DNA of 64,000 nt from positions 1 through 64,000 of the forward strand of contig JAFUBT010000009.1 of assembly GCA_017460065.1 (NCBI GenBank), written 5' to 3'. Origin of the DNA: Candidatus Saccharimonadota bacterium (GTDB lineage Bacteria > Patescibacteriota > Saccharimonadia > Saccharimonadales > Saccharimonadaceae). Position 1 is the first letter of the stretch. Each line of letters starts with the position of its first letter. Both the position numbers and the translations under genes were made by a program. The notes beneath the pieces are model-generated. The model saw only the letters and a list, made by a program, of their open reading frames with translations. It ran no database searches and had not been told where the DNA came from. Shown one piece after another: positions 1 to 7,679 of the stretch.

Positions 1-68
1 GCTCAGCTGGTTAGAGCGCGTCACTGATAATGACGAGGTCTGTGGTTCAAGTCCACATATCCCCACCA
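1..68 (+). tRNA. tRNA-Ile (GAT), 5' end cut by window edge
   Basis: The anticodon stem carries the loop CTGATAA, giving anticodon GAT (Ile). A T-arm with loop TTCAAGT follows, then acceptor strand TATCCCC at 58-64, discriminator A65 and an encoded CCA at 66-68. The first few bases lie before the window. A palindromic repeat starts two bases after the CCA. Confidence 0.95.
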
Positions 69-69
69 C

Positions 70-173
70 AGCCTTACTAGAATTCGCCATATCGGCGATT
101 TTTCTTTTGTCGCTCGCCCGTAAGGCGCGCTCCAACGAAGAAATCACCAATCTGACGAATTCTAGCCAAGGCT
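70..173 (+). repeat. tRNA-trailing palindrome, copy T1
   Basis: An imperfect inverted repeat of about 104 nt. The left arm starts AGCCTTACTAGAATTCG and the right arm ends CGAATTCTAGCCAAGGCT, so the ends pair almost fully. The left arm holds a small terminator-like hairpin (CGCC-ATAT-GGCG, then a T run). The centre is CTCGCCCGTAAGGCGCGCT, followed by GAAGAAATCACC. Related sequences follow tRNA-Leu (54885-54993) and tRNA-Val (56282-56392). It probably ends the tRNA transcript; any further role is unknown. Confidence 0.75.
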
Positions 174-210
174 GTCTATCCATCCATCTGAACGATTTTA
201 GCGAACAATG

Positions 211-280
211 TCGGCTCGCCCGTAAGGCGCGCTCCAACGAAGAACTCATCACCGATCTGACTAATTCTAGCTAAGGCTGT
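211..280 (+). repeat. Tandem duplicate of the right half of T1
   Basis: The right half of copy T1 (central motif, GAAGAA stretch and the AATTCTAGC-AAGGCTGT end) is repeated here with a few substitutions and a 3-nt insertion. The left arm is not repeated, so this half cannot fold alone as T1 does, but it could pair with the T1 left arm instead. The stretch 281-393 shows nothing further. Confidence 0.7.
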
Positions 281-393
281 TTTGTCGTTGCTCGGTCAAT
301 TGTTTTGTTGCTATGTGGTCATGCTCTAATAAATAGCACGTGGGGTATGATTGGGCTTCGGTCCAATCTACTCCACCATTTTTTGTGTCGCGG

Positions 394-399
394 TATAAT
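394..399 (+). promoter_or_regulatory. -10 box of the gene at 422
   Basis: A perfect TATAAT lies 22 nt before the start codon, leaving room for a leader with an AGGAGA ribosome site. No good -35 box is visible. Confidence 0.55.
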
Positions 400-421
400 G
401 AGGGCAGGAAGGAGAGATGTC

Positions 422-670
422 ATGGATAAAGATAAAATTATCGCGACGATTAAGGAAAAAGTGAATTTGCCGGAAGGTGTGGCAGAGAAAGTGGGGGAGT
501 TGCTAGACGGAAAATCGTTGGTGGGGCACGTCAATAAGGATGAGTTGGTGAAAAATTTGACTGAGAAATTGAAGATTGACGAGCAGAAAGCGAACGAGAT
601 CTATAATGCGATTGCCGAGGCTTTTTCGAGCGGGGTAGTCGATAAGGTCAGAGCTTTCTTCAAAAAATAA
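422..670 (+). CDS. Small helical protein of unknown function
   Basis: This is an 82-residue, charged, probably all-helical protein without membrane segments or cysteines. The start MDKDKIIATIKEKVNL is chosen because AAGGAGAGA lies 6-13 nt upstream and a TATAAT lies at 394-399; a longer upstream reading has no ribosome site. Repeated LPEGVAEKVGELL-like helices and an acidic/basic pattern suggest a small helical bundle. It stands alone between tRNA-Ile and a terminator, so it is monocistronic. I do not recognise the family and assign no function. Confidence 0.7.
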   Translation: MDKDKIIATIKEKVNLPEGVAEKVGELLDGKSLVGHVNKDELVKNLTEKLKIDEQKANEIYNAIAEAFSSGVVDKVRAFFKK

Positions 671-727
671 CAGAGGTCGAGCGCAGGAGAGCGCGTAGGA
701 GCGCTTTTGGGCGAAAAGTTGGCCTTG

Positions 728-764
728 GATACCTCCGAAAACGGCAAGTTCGGAGGTATTTTTG
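728..764 (+). terminator. Rho-independent terminator
   Basis: ATACCTCCGAA and TTCGGAGGTAT pair perfectly around a short loop and are followed by a T run. It ends the gene at 422. Confidence 0.85.
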
Positions 765-816
765 GGTGCTTGAGGCCTTGTTCGCATATTATGACATATT
801 TTTAAGCAAAAACGAC

Positions 817-853
817 TTGACAAAATGTAAGCATTATGCTAATATTAGCATAA
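817..853 (+). promoter_or_regulatory. Strong promoter with palindromic operator, KGG gene
   Basis: TTGACA at 817-822 and TAATAT at 840-845 are separated by exactly 17 nt, close to a perfect housekeeping promoter. The -10 box sits inside the perfect 20-bp palindrome TTATGCTAATATTAGCATAA (834-853). A dimeric repressor bound there would block the polymerase, so stress-regulated expression of the next gene is likely. The regulator is not identified. Confidence 0.75.
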
Positions 854-930
854 GCACCTGGAAAGGGGCGACTCTTGTTGAGTTGCGGCTTAAAAGGGTG
901 GTTGTGTTTATTAAATAATAGGTGGGCAGA

Positions 931-1146
931 ATGGAAGATAAGATGGCTGGAACGAAAGCTGGCGGTCGGAAAGCTGCCGCAACGAATAAAAGCAAATATG
1001 GCAAAGATTTCTATGCGGAAATCGGTCGCAAAGGTGGCCGTAATGGTCACACCGGTGGATTTGCTGCCAACCCAGAACTAGCGAAGCTCGCTGGTGCTAA
1101 GGGTGGCCGTATCTCCAAGCGCGGCAAAGCCAAAAAGAATGCTTAA
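931..1146 (+). CDS. KGG-repeat stress-type protein
   Basis: About 71 very basic, glycine-rich residues. The motif YAEIGRKGGRNG is repeated in weaker form as LAGAKGGRIS, matching the KGG (GsiB-like, PF10685) repeat family of hydrophilic stress and desiccation proteins. There are no cysteines or membrane segments. The start is uncertain: ATG 931, ATG 943 or GTG 922 are in frame, and a weak GGTGGG precedes 931. The gene has its own strong promoter with a palindromic operator and a terminator, so it is a separately controlled single gene. Cytosolic location is inferred from composition. Confidence 0.8.
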   Translation: MEDKMAGTKAGGRKAAATNKSKYGKDFYAEIGRKGGRNGHTGGFAANPELAKLAGAKGGRISKRGKAKKNA

Positions 1147-1163
1147 TAGCTAAATAATCTCAG

Positions 1164-1194
1164 AAAAATACCCCGTCGTTGCGGGGTATTTTTA
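1164..1194. terminator. Bidirectional terminator
   Basis: AAAATACCCCG and CGGGGTATTTTT form a stem with A and T tracts on both sides. It serves the KGG gene on the plus strand and the peptidase gene ending at 1192 on the minus strand. Confidence 0.85.
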
Positions 1195-1632
1195 GTAGTC
1201 TGGGCGTCCGGGGCTGGGCCAGCTACGGAAGCAAAGGGGGCAGTGATAGTTGCCGTGGTCGTCCTGGTGGCCGGTAATGTTGCAATTGGGGCAGAGCGAG
1301 GCGGCGTAGAGGTAGTTGCGGTAGCTATCGAGATGATCTTGGGCGTAATCTTCGTCCCAGGCAATATGGTATTTGGGGCAGAGTTGTTTGGCGCGTTCCC
1401 AGGCAAGGGATTCGAGCTGGAGTAGCTCAATATCTGAATGAAAGTCGTCCCGGCCGACGAGATAATGGCCGAGTTCGTGCAGCAGGATGAGTGGGGTAGT
1501 TTGCGCGGTGTAATGAATGGTCTGGGGCGGGCGGAAAAGGTCGCGCTGGGCGAGTATAAATTGAACGGTCGGATAGTCGTGACGAAGTTTAGCGACGAGC
1601 GAGTTGAGCTTTGGCATAGAAATAAGATCCAT
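1192..1632 (-). CDS. IrrE/ImmA-like zinc metallopeptidase with zinc ribbon
   Basis: This 146-residue protein carries LLHELGHYL around residues 49-57, a zinc-peptidase HExxH site. About 20 residues later LESLAWERA offers a glutamate as third ligand, as in M78 (ImmA/IrrE) peptidases. The C-terminus has CPNC...CPLC, a small zinc ribbon not usual in ImmA. Such proteins typically cleave repressors in stress or mobile-element responses; no partner repressor is seen next to it. It overlaps the end of the upstream ROK gene by 44 nt (29 nt if the internal Met at 1617 is used), so translation is probably coupled. Confidence 0.7.
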   Translation of the reverse strand: MDLISMPKLNSLVAKLRHDYPTVQFILAQRDLFRPPQTIHYTAQTTPLILLHELGHYLVGRDDFHSDIELLQLESLAWERAKQLCPKYHIAWDEDYAQDHLDSYRNYLYAASLCPNCNITGHQDDHGNYHCPLCFRSWPSPGRPDY

Positions 1633-2392
1633 AGATTACCGAGTAGCTGCCGTATTTTGCGACCAAGAGGCGGGGACGTTTAACAGAGACGGGAAGCTCG
1701 TGGTCGAGGGCCCGACGTAGGTTGACGCGATAGTGATTGAGCATGAGGCCGAGCGGCCCACCGAAGATAATGCGAGCGGGTTTGATGGTGCTAGTAATAG
1801 GAACGAGACCGAGCAAGATACGCTCGACGATATCTTGCCAGGCAGTGGGGTCGGTGATGTCGTTGACGAGCTTGCCGTATGTTCGGTTGATGGCGCTGGC
1901 GGCGGCGAGGTCTTCCCACTCGGATTTTTGGCCGTGGTGGACATACTCGTAATGGCCAGGTTCGAAATCGCGGTAGCGTTGGATGAGCCGGCCATCTTCG
2001 ACGATGCCACCCCCAATGCCAGTCGAAAAAGTCAGATAGAGGCTGCGGCCGGTGCAGTGGCGCGCTTCGGCCAGAGTGGCAAGATTGGCGTCGTTTTCAA
2101 TAAAAACTGGTTTAGCGAAGTCTTGCTGGAGGAGCGTGGCGAGGTCGAAATCCTGCCAAGACAGATTGCCGAGGTAGGTAGCTTTATTGCGTTTGACAAT
2201 GCCGGGCATCGCTACAGAGATGGCTTTGACTTTGGTGGGGACGAAGTTGACTTGAATTTGGCGCTTGAGGGTGGCGTAAAATTTATCTTGGTCATCGATG
2301 GTGGGAAATTTGATAGCATGGAGAATTTTGCCGTCGGCGCTGAGGAGGGCGAGCAGGGTTTTGGTACCACCGATGTCGATACATAGAAACAT
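1589..2392 (-). CDS. ROK family protein (sugar kinase-like), no zinc motif
   Basis: These 267 residues have the ROK/glucokinase fold. The phosphate-binding DIGGTKT is at residues 6-12, FENDANLA follows in the middle, and FSTGIGGGIV makes the second phosphate loop. The expected GHxxx...CxCGxxGCxE zinc segment is replaced by GHYEYVHHGQKSEWEDLAA, so the cysteines are gone although the histidine is kept. Sugar or N-acetylhexosamine kinase activity is plausible but the substrate cannot be read. It is shorter than typical ROK proteins (about 300). A TATTAT sits 6 nt before the ATG, predicting a leaderless message shared with the downstream peptidase. Confidence 0.8.
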   Translation of the reverse strand: MFLCIDIGGTKTLLALLSADGKILHAIKFPTIDDQDKFYATLKRQIQVNFVPTKVKAISVAMPGIVKRNKATYLGNLSWQDFDLATLLQQDFAKPVFIENDANLATLAEARHCTGRSLYLTFSTGIGGGIVEDGRLIQRYRDFEPGHYEYVHHGQKSEWEDLAAASAINRTYGKLVNDITDPTAWQDIVERILLGLVPITSTIKPARIIFGGPLGLMLNHYRVNLRRALDHELPVSVKRPRLLVAKYGSYSVIYGSYFYAKAQLARR

Positions 2393-2398
2393 GTCTAG

Positions 2399-2404
2399 AT
2401 AATA
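2399..2404 (-). promoter_or_regulatory. Leaderless promoter of the ROK gene
   Basis: On the minus strand an extended box TGc-TATTAT ends exactly 6 nt before the ATG at 2392, so transcription should start at the start codon. Confidence 0.6.
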
Positions 2405-2458
2405 GCATGTTTTGCAACAGAGATGACGCTTATGCTTGGGTTATGGGGCGAACAGTGG

Positions 2459-2464
2459 TATAAT
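2459..2464 (+). promoter_or_regulatory. -10 box of the MPKTG surface protein
   Basis: TATAAT, with a weak TTGGGT 17 nt upstream. The leader of about 20 nt holds AGGGAGA before the ATG at 2493. Confidence 0.6.
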
Positions 2465-2492
2465 TTAGGCAAATTTTCTAGGGAGAAGATAG

Positions 2493-3044
2493 ATGGATAC
2501 GAACATGAAATATAAGCGTTGGGGGTGGGGCGCGGTTATCGGCCTGATTGCCGTAATTTTGATTGCTGGTTTGGTTGTAGCCTTGACGATGAGTAAGCGG
2601 CCCAAGACGGCCGAGACCGAGTTGGCTAACGATGGTACAAACCAGAGTATTGTAGCGGTTGAAGACGATAGCAGCAATGAAACAGCCAAGAGCGCCGACG
2701 AGCAGAAGCAGGGTGAGGATGCAGCGCAGTCGACCGAAAGCGAGAAAAACGAAGATAACACGACCAAACAGAGCGCCAACGAGGCCGAAAACTCCCATAA
2801 TAGTTCGGCTAACCAGGATAAGAAAACCGCTGGCGCGACCGAGCAGGATAAGAGTAATAAAAACAGCACCACGCAAAACAACAGCCAGGCTGCTGGTGCA
2901 GCAAATAATGGCACCACGACAAATGCTAGCGAAATGCCAAAGACTGGCCCAGTTGATGCGACGATTGCAATTTTGGGCGCAGCAGTGTCAGCGTATTTGT
3001 TGAGCCTGAACGCAGTTTGGGCAAAAGAGCGCGCCGCTAAGTAG
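2493..3044 (+). CDS. Sortase-substrate-like surface protein (MPKTG)
   Basis: 183 residues with three parts. Residues 8-32 form an uncleaved signal or TM segment. Residues 35-145 are a low-complexity stalk rich in N, E, K, S, T and A. The C-terminus has MPKTGP at 148-153, a hydrophobic stretch and a basic tail (KERAAK). This is the layout of an LPXTG cell-wall anchor with M in place of L. A sortase is encoded at 41820-42998 and a canonical LPKTG protein at 23000. The stalk probably spans the wall; no adhesive domain is visible. AGGGAGA lies just before the start. Confidence 0.75.
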   Translation: MDTNMKYKRWGWGAVIGLIAVILIAGLVVALTMSKRPKTAETELANDGTNQSIVAVEDDSSNETAKSADEQKQGEDAAQSTESEKNEDNTTKQSANEAENSHNSSANQDKKTAGATEQDKSNKNSTTQNNSQAAGAANNGTTTNASEMPKTGPVDATIAILGAAVSAYLLSLNAVWAKERAAK

Positions 3045-3080
3045 GCTAACCCTTTACGAAACAGGAGTTTTAAGATAAAA

Positions 3081-3112
3081 TAGTGAGCAGTGGGGGATGC
3101 TCACTGTTTTTT
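3081..3112 (+). terminator. Rho-independent terminator
   Basis: CAGTGAGCA-type hairpin: AGTGAGCA pairs with TGCTCACT across a G-rich loop, followed by a T6 run. It separates the surface protein gene from rpsA. Confidence 0.75.
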
Positions 3113-3177
3113 GTAGGCAGGTGTTTGGTGCGTTACGAAGGACAATGAGCATTCCCAACGAAAGGAAAATATAATCA

Positions 3178-4245
3178 ATGGCTACAAAAGCTAAACTTAG
3201 CATGGATGAATTGCTTGCATCAGAGGAGCTGCATCCAGTAGTATTGGGGGACACGATTGACGGCGTGGTAATGTCCGTTAAAAAACACGAGATTCTGATT
3301 GACCTCGGCGCTCGCGGGGTTGGTTTGGTGCCACGACGCGAGGTGGCCTTTGGTCGCCAGCTCAAAGAGGGCGACGAAGTGTCAGCTTCGGTAATTGATA
3401 CCGAAATGGAAGATGGCATGGTGTTGCTTTCGCTGCGCAAAGCCGTTAAGGAAAAGGGTTGGGATGAAATCATGGCCAAGCTTGAGGCCGGTGAGATTAT
3501 CGAGGTGCAACCGTTCGACGCGAACCGCGGTGGTTTGTTGGTAGAGTACGAAGGCATTCGTGGTTTCTTACCAGTGTCACAACTTTCGGCCGAGCATTAC
3601 CCACGAGTCGGCGGTTCGGACAAGGACGAGATTTTGCAACGTCTCAACACCTTGGTTGGCCAGGCAATCCGCGTGCGGATTTTGGACGCTGACCGCAAGA
3701 CGAATAAGTTGATTCTTTCTGAGAAAGAAGCCATCAAGGACGGTTTGGCAGAACGCTTTGCGCAGTTGTCGGTTGGCGACGTCGTTAAGGGCGTAGTGAC
3801 TGGCGTGGTGGACTTCGGTATCTTCGTGAACGTTGATGGTATTGAGGGTCTGGTGCACATTTCTGAGATTTCTTGGGAGCGCGTCAATAGTCCGTCAGAT
3901 TACGTAAAGGTCGGCGAAAGCGTTGAGGCGAAGATTATTGCAATTGACAAAGACCGCCTCAGCTTGTCGATGAAGCAGTTGCAGGAAGATCCGTGGCTTT
4001 CGGAAATCGCCGATTTCAAGAAAGGCGATAAGGTGGAAGGTACGATTACGCGGATTACGCCGTTTGGTGCTTTCGTGCAGATTTCGCCAGCGGTTGAAGC
4101 ACTGGTCCACGTTTCTGAATTGGGTGAGGGCAGCGATGTTGACCCAGAGAAAATCTTCACTCTGAATGAACGGAAAGCTTTCAAGATTCTCGATATTGAT
4201 AAAGAGGGTCGGAAGATTTCGTTGAGTTTTACTGACCGAAAGTAA
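3178..4245 (+). CDS. rpsA: Ribosomal protein S1
   Basis: 355 residues holding four S1 RNA-binding domains, beginning near residues 22, 102, 197 and 282. The typical motifs GVVTGVVDFGIFVNVDGIEG and LVHISEIS mark domain 3, and ITPFGAFVQIS marks domain 4. S1 helps the 30S subunit load mRNA. The four-domain form is shorter than the six-domain E. coli protein, as in many Gram-positive bacteria. This matters here because many genes in the window look leaderless, a class of mRNA that depends less on S1. AAAGG precedes the start; a long palindromic terminator follows. Confidence 0.95.
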   Translation: MATKAKLSMDELLASEELHPVVLGDTIDGVVMSVKKHEILIDLGARGVGLVPRREVAFGRQLKEGDEVSASVIDTEMEDGMVLLSLRKAVKEKGWDEIMAKLEAGEIIEVQPFDANRGGLLVEYEGIRGFLPVSQLSAEHYPRVGGSDKDEILQRLNTLVGQAIRVRILDADRKTNKLILSEKEAIKDGLAERFAQLSVGDVVKGVVTGVVDFGIFVNVDGIEGLVHISEISWERVNSPSDYVKVGESVEAKIIAIDKDRLSLSMKQLQEDPWLSEIADFKKGDKVEGTITRITPFGAFVQISPAVEALVHVSELGEGSDVDPEKIFTLNERKAFKILDIDKEGRKISLSFTDRK

Positions 4246-4250
4246 ACAAT

Positions 4251-4359
4251 AAAATACCCTCGCATAGGACACGGCGTCACTTTGGCCCGTCGTCACGGGC
4301 AAAGCGCGCCTTGAACTCGGCACGTTGCCTCCGTTACGTCCTATGGCGAGGGTATTTTT
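4251..4359 (+). repeat. Y-shaped palindromic repeat, copy A (also terminator)
   Basis: The outer arms 4251-4270 and 4338-4358 pair over about 20 bp (one bulged G) and end in a T run, so the element can terminate rpsA. Inside are two side arms. One is CTTTGGCCCGT/ACGGGCAAAG, flanked by GGCG and CGCC. The other is GGCA/TGCC, flanked by AAC and GTT. The core with CCTTGAACTCG and CTCCGTTACGTC is shared with copies at 4388, 10297 and 24832. Confidence 0.75.
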
Positions 4360-4387
4360 GTTGCCCCAATGGGGTGGCGGCCGTCTG

Positions 4388-4410
4388 GAACTCGCCAGCA
4401 GGCTCCGTTA
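4388..4410 (+). repeat. Palindromic repeat family, partial copy D
   Basis: A fragment holding only the second side arm (GAACTCGCC...GGCTCCGTTA). Its 23 bases are identical to the reverse complement of 24864-24886 in copy B, 20 kb away. The outer arms and first side arm are missing, so this looks like a decayed copy next to copy A. Confidence 0.7.
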
Positions 4411-4466
4411 TGTTCTGCAAAGAGCTTATTTTGCTGTCGTCATTGGCGATTATCGGGGTTTCGTGG

Positions 4467-4472
4467 TATAAT
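4467..4472 (+). promoter_or_regulatory. -10 box of infB
   Basis: TATAAT with a TTGGCG 18 nt upstream at 4443-4448. The predicted leader of about 50 nt carries AAGGAG before the GTG start. Confidence 0.6.
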
Positions 4473-4525
4473 TAGGGGAGTATTTTGGGGTGAATTTTTT
4501 ATTACTTATGCGAAAGGAGCTGGAA

Positions 4526-6298
4526 GTGGAAGAAAAAGTAATACAAATTTCTGGCTCGATTACCGTAGACGAGCTGGCGAACGCTTTGGGTGTGTCGGTG
4601 ACGCACTTGATTGGCGAGCTATTCAAGAACGGGATTATGGCAACGATTAATCAGCGTTTGGACGCTGAGACTGCGCAGATTATGACCGAAGAGCTGGGGT
4701 TTAAGAATGTGCGCTTTGTGAAGAAGGAGAATTCCGTCAAAATTCCTGGCGTTAAGCGAGAGTTGTCCAAGGATGCAAAGTTGCGACCACCGGTGGTGGC
4801 CGTGATGGGGCATGTTGACCATGGCAAGACGACCCTGCTGGATAACTTGTTGAAGAAGAAAACCGTTGACGATGAGGCGGGCGGCATTACGCAGCATATT
4901 TCGGCCTACCAGATGGAATATAAGGATCGTAAAATTACCTTTCTTGATACGCCGGGGCACGAGGCCTTTGCGGCGATTCGGCAGCACGGTGCGATGCTGA
5001 CTGATATCGTGGTGATTGTGGTGGCGGCAGATGACGGGGTGAAGCCGCAGACGGCCGAGGCAATTAAGTTCGCCGAAGCAGCAAATGCCAAGATTATTGT
5101 GGCGATTAATAAGATTGACCGCGAGGGGGCGAATATTGAACGCACCAAGGCGCAGTTGGCCTCTGAGTTTAATTTGAACCCCGAAGAGTGGGGCGGCGAT
5201 ACGGTGATGGTGCCGATTTCGGCGAAGACGGGCGAGAATCTGAATAAATTGCTCGACATGATTTTATTAACGGCAGACATAGATGAGTTGAAGGCCGACA
5301 CGAAGATTCCGGCTGAGGGATTGGTGATTGAGAGCCATATGGAGACCGGAAAGGGCTCGGTGGTGAATCTGTTGGTGACTGGGGGCGAACTGAAGGTGGG
5401 CGAGTTTATTGTGGCGGGTAAGACTTACGCCAAGGTGCGCACGATGTTGGATTGGAAAAATAAACCCAAGGGTAAGGCTTTACCGTCAACGCCGGTGGTT
5501 GTGACTGGTTTTAAGGAGTTGCCAAATTTCGGTGATAAGTTTGAAGAAGTAGAGGACGAAAAAACCGCGCGCAAGTTGGCTTTACTGAATGCACAAGCTG
5601 AGAGCGATAGCAGTGCTAGTGCAAACGTGACCGCTACGGATATGTTACGGATGATGAATGTGGCGGATAACACGAAGACCTTTAATGTGATTGTGAAGGG
5701 TGACGTACAGGGGTCGGTGACCTCAGTGGTCGATTCTTTGCGGTTGATTGACACGCAGGGTGAGATTACCTTGAATATTGTTTCAACTGGAGTGGGGGCA
5801 GTTTCGGAGAACGATGTTTATATGGCCTCGGGTGGCAAGACGGTTATTTACGGTTTTAACGTGACGGTGCCGAATGCGATTGCTAAGATGGCAGAGCGTA
5901 ATGGGGTGCCTGTACGAGTATTCCGCGTTATCTACGAGTTGTTGGACGATGCAAAGCACGATATGGAGGAAATGCTTGACGCCGAGGTGGTCGAAGAGGA
6001 TACCGGTGAACTTGAGGTGAAGGGTGTGTTTCGGACCGATAAAACTGAGATTATTGCGGGTGGGCAAGTCACGAAGGGGCGGGTGTCGCCCGGGATGCTG
6101 TGCCGTTTTTATCGTAAGAAGGAACTGCTCGGCGATGGTGAGGTAGTCAACGTGCAAGAGGGGAAGGTGGACGTGGCGTCTTTGGCCGAGAGCGAAATTG
6201 GCGGCTTATCTTTTAAGACGAGCAAGAAGATTCAGCTTGAATTGGGGGACCGGATAGAGTTCTTTATTCGTGAGTACAAGAAAAAGAAAATTCTATAA
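4526..6298 (+). CDS. infB: Translation initiation factor IF-2
   Basis: 590 residues from GTG 4526, chosen because AAGGAG lies 6 nt upstream and the protein then begins MEEKVIQISGSITVDELA, the usual IF-2 N-domain. Two in-frame starts further up (4490, 4508) lack a ribosome site. The GTPase domain has GHVDHGKT at 95-102, then DTPGHEAF and NKID; domains II, III and the fMet-tRNA-binding C-domain follow. It places fMet-tRNA on the 30S subunit. It is short compared with E. coli (890) but normal for compact genomes. fmt and def, which make and remove the formyl group, lie 0.5-2 kb away. Confidence 0.96.
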   Translation: MEEKVIQISGSITVDELANALGVSVTHLIGELFKNGIMATINQRLDAETAQIMTEELGFKNVRFVKKENSVKIPGVKRELSKDAKLRPPVVAVMGHVDHGKTTLLDNLLKKKTVDDEAGGITQHISAYQMEYKDRKITFLDTPGHEAFAAIRQHGAMLTDIVVIVVAADDGVKPQTAEAIKFAEAANAKIIVAINKIDREGANIERTKAQLASEFNLNPEEWGGDTVMVPISAKTGENLNKLLDMILLTADIDELKADTKIPAEGLVIESHMETGKGSVVNLLVTGGELKVGEFIVAGKTYAKVRTMLDWKNKPKGKALPSTPVVVTGFKELPNFGDKFEEVEDEKTARKLALLNAQAESDSSASANVTATDMLRMMNVADNTKTFNVIVKGDVQGSVTSVVDSLRLIDTQGEITLNIVSTGVGAVSENDVYMASGGKTVIYGFNVTVPNAIAKMAERNGVPVRVFRVIYELLDDAKHDMEEMLDAEVVEEDTGELEVKGVFRTDKTEIIAGGQVTKGRVSPGMLCRFYRKKELLGDGEVVNVQEGKVDVASLAESEIGGLSFKTSKKIQLELGDRIEFFIREYKKKKIL

Positions 6299-6345
6299 GG
6301 CTTAAGCTTTTTGTGCTAAAATTAGGGGCAAAGAGGAGATATAAT

Positions 6346-6762
6346 ATGCAAAAGTTTGGGGATGATTTCCTGGAAAGTGTAGGACTCTCCGCTTTGCCAG
6401 AGGCGCAAAGGGCGGGTTTTTTGGAATACGCACAGGATCAATTCGAAATGCGAATTGGCAAGAAGATGAGCGAAGGTATGACGAATGACCAGCTTGATGA
6501 GTTTAGCCGGATTGCCGAAAACGATGAAGCGACGATTCAAGCGCAGCTGGCGCAGGCTGGCGATTATAAGAATAGCCAGATTTATCAGTCATTACTAAAT
6601 AACGGGGGCGTGGACGGCAGCAAGGAGATTTTGAACGATTTTGTGACGGCCACGTGGCTAAACAAGAATTGCCCAAATTATGCGCAGATTTTGGAGACGG
6701 TTTTGCAAGATTTGCAGGCTGAAATACGGAGTCAAAAGGACGCGATTTTGGCGGCAGTCTAA
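6346..6762 (+). CDS. Small helical protein, DUF5663-like
   Basis: 138 residues from ATG 6346, which has GAGGAGAT 5 nt upstream. The protein starts MQKFGDDFLESVGLSALPEA and is predicted all-helical and acidic, with no membrane segment or cysteine cluster near the start. The pattern of two short helices after a GL-LPE motif, then RIGKKMSEGMTNDQLDEF, resembles the DUF5663 family of Patescibacteria. That match is from memory and not searched. It follows infB by 47 nt and ends at a bidirectional terminator, so it may be cotranscribed with infB. Function unknown. Confidence 0.6.
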   Translation: MQKFGDDFLESVGLSALPEAQRAGFLEYAQDQFEMRIGKKMSEGMTNDQLDEFSRIAENDEATIQAQLAQAGDYKNSQIYQSLLNNGGVDGSKEILNDFVTATWLNKNCPNYAQILETVLQDLQAEIRSQKDAILAAV

Positions 6763-6774
6763 GCGGCGATACGC

Positions 6775-6806
6775 AAAAAAACGCTCCAATCAAGGAGCGT
6801 TTTTTA
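6775..6806. terminator. Bidirectional terminator
   Basis: AAAAAACGCTCC and GGAGCGTTTTTT form a symmetrical hairpin between the convergent genes ending at 6762 and 6804. Confidence 0.85.
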
Positions 6807-7679
6807 GTGTTTGAAACCGTTGAGGAAGCTTTTGGCGTCCATTTCTTTGGAATTAGCGGGTAAGAGACGGTCGATTACAAGGTATTGCTGGTCGGCGCAG
6901 AGCTGGTCTAGCTCAGTTTGCGCAACAGGGGCAGCATGAGCGGCGGTAATAGTGCAGGGTGTGCCAAGTAAAATAGTTTTGGATTTCGGAAAACCTGCGT
7001 AGGCGCGGACCTCGTCTGCGAGCCGTTGGGCGGCTTTCTGGGCAAATTTTAGCTCAGATAGATCCTTCTCAAGTTTTGTCGTAAAAGTGGCTTCCGTGTC
7101 GTCTTGTGGCTTCTCAGGAGCGTTTTTTGCGAGGACTCCAGGTAAAATATCAATTAGCAACTGAGCGCCAAGCTGAGCGAGCGATTCGTAGAGCGCTTGC
7201 TTGGTGGCGTCTGCGGGGATGGGGAGGCTTTTTTGTGCCAAAATGGGGCCAGCGTCCATTTGGGCGGTGAGGCGCATAATGGAAACACCGGTGGTGTCGT
7301 CGTGATTGAGGAGTGCGGTTTCGATGGGGGTAGTACCGCGGTATCGTGGTAAGAGCGAGGGGTGGACATTGACGATGCCGCAGGGGAAAGAATCGATGAT
7401 GTCTTGTGGGATGATTTTGCCGAAAGCGGCCAAGACGCCAAGGTCGGCTTGGTATTGCCGGGTGATGGCGGGAATTTCTCGAGCGGAAGCAACATAATGA
7501 ATAGGAATTTGCAGAGCAGCGGCGCGTTGTGCGATGACGAAAGGCTTGCGAAGTCGGGCTGCGGGCAGAACGAGGGCACAGATGTCGTAATGTCGGGCGA
7601 TTAGGGCGTCAAAAATTGGTGTTTGGGCCTTGATACCTTGGGCGAGCTGCTCGTTGCCGAAAAAGATTATTTTACTCAT
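6804..7679 (-). CDS. fmt: Methionyl-tRNA formyltransferase
   Basis: 291 residues. It transfers a formyl group from 10-formyl-THF to Met-tRNA(fMet). The N-terminal Rossmann-like domain begins MSKIIFFGNEQLAQG. The catalytic region NVHPSLLPRYRGTTPIETAL (near residues 104-123) and GVSIMRLTAQMDAGPIL are clear. The C-terminal OB-like domain is short. It overlaps the end of def by 8 nt, so the two are translationally coupled in the order priA-def-fmt, a classic bacterial arrangement. Confidence 0.95.
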   Translation of the reverse strand: MSKIIFFGNEQLAQGIKAQTPIFDALIARHYDICALVLPAARLRKPFVIAQRAAALQIPIHYVASAREIPAITRQYQADLGVLAAFGKIIPQDIIDSFPCGIVNVHPSLLPRYRGTTPIETALLNHDDTTGVSIMRLTAQMDAGPILAQKSLPIPADATKQALYESLAQLGAQLLIDILPGVLAKNAPEKPQDDTEATFTTKLEKDLSELKFAQKAAQRLADEVRAYAGFPKSKTILLGTPCTITAAHAAPVAQTELDQLCADQQYLVIDRLLPANSKEMDAKSFLNGFKH

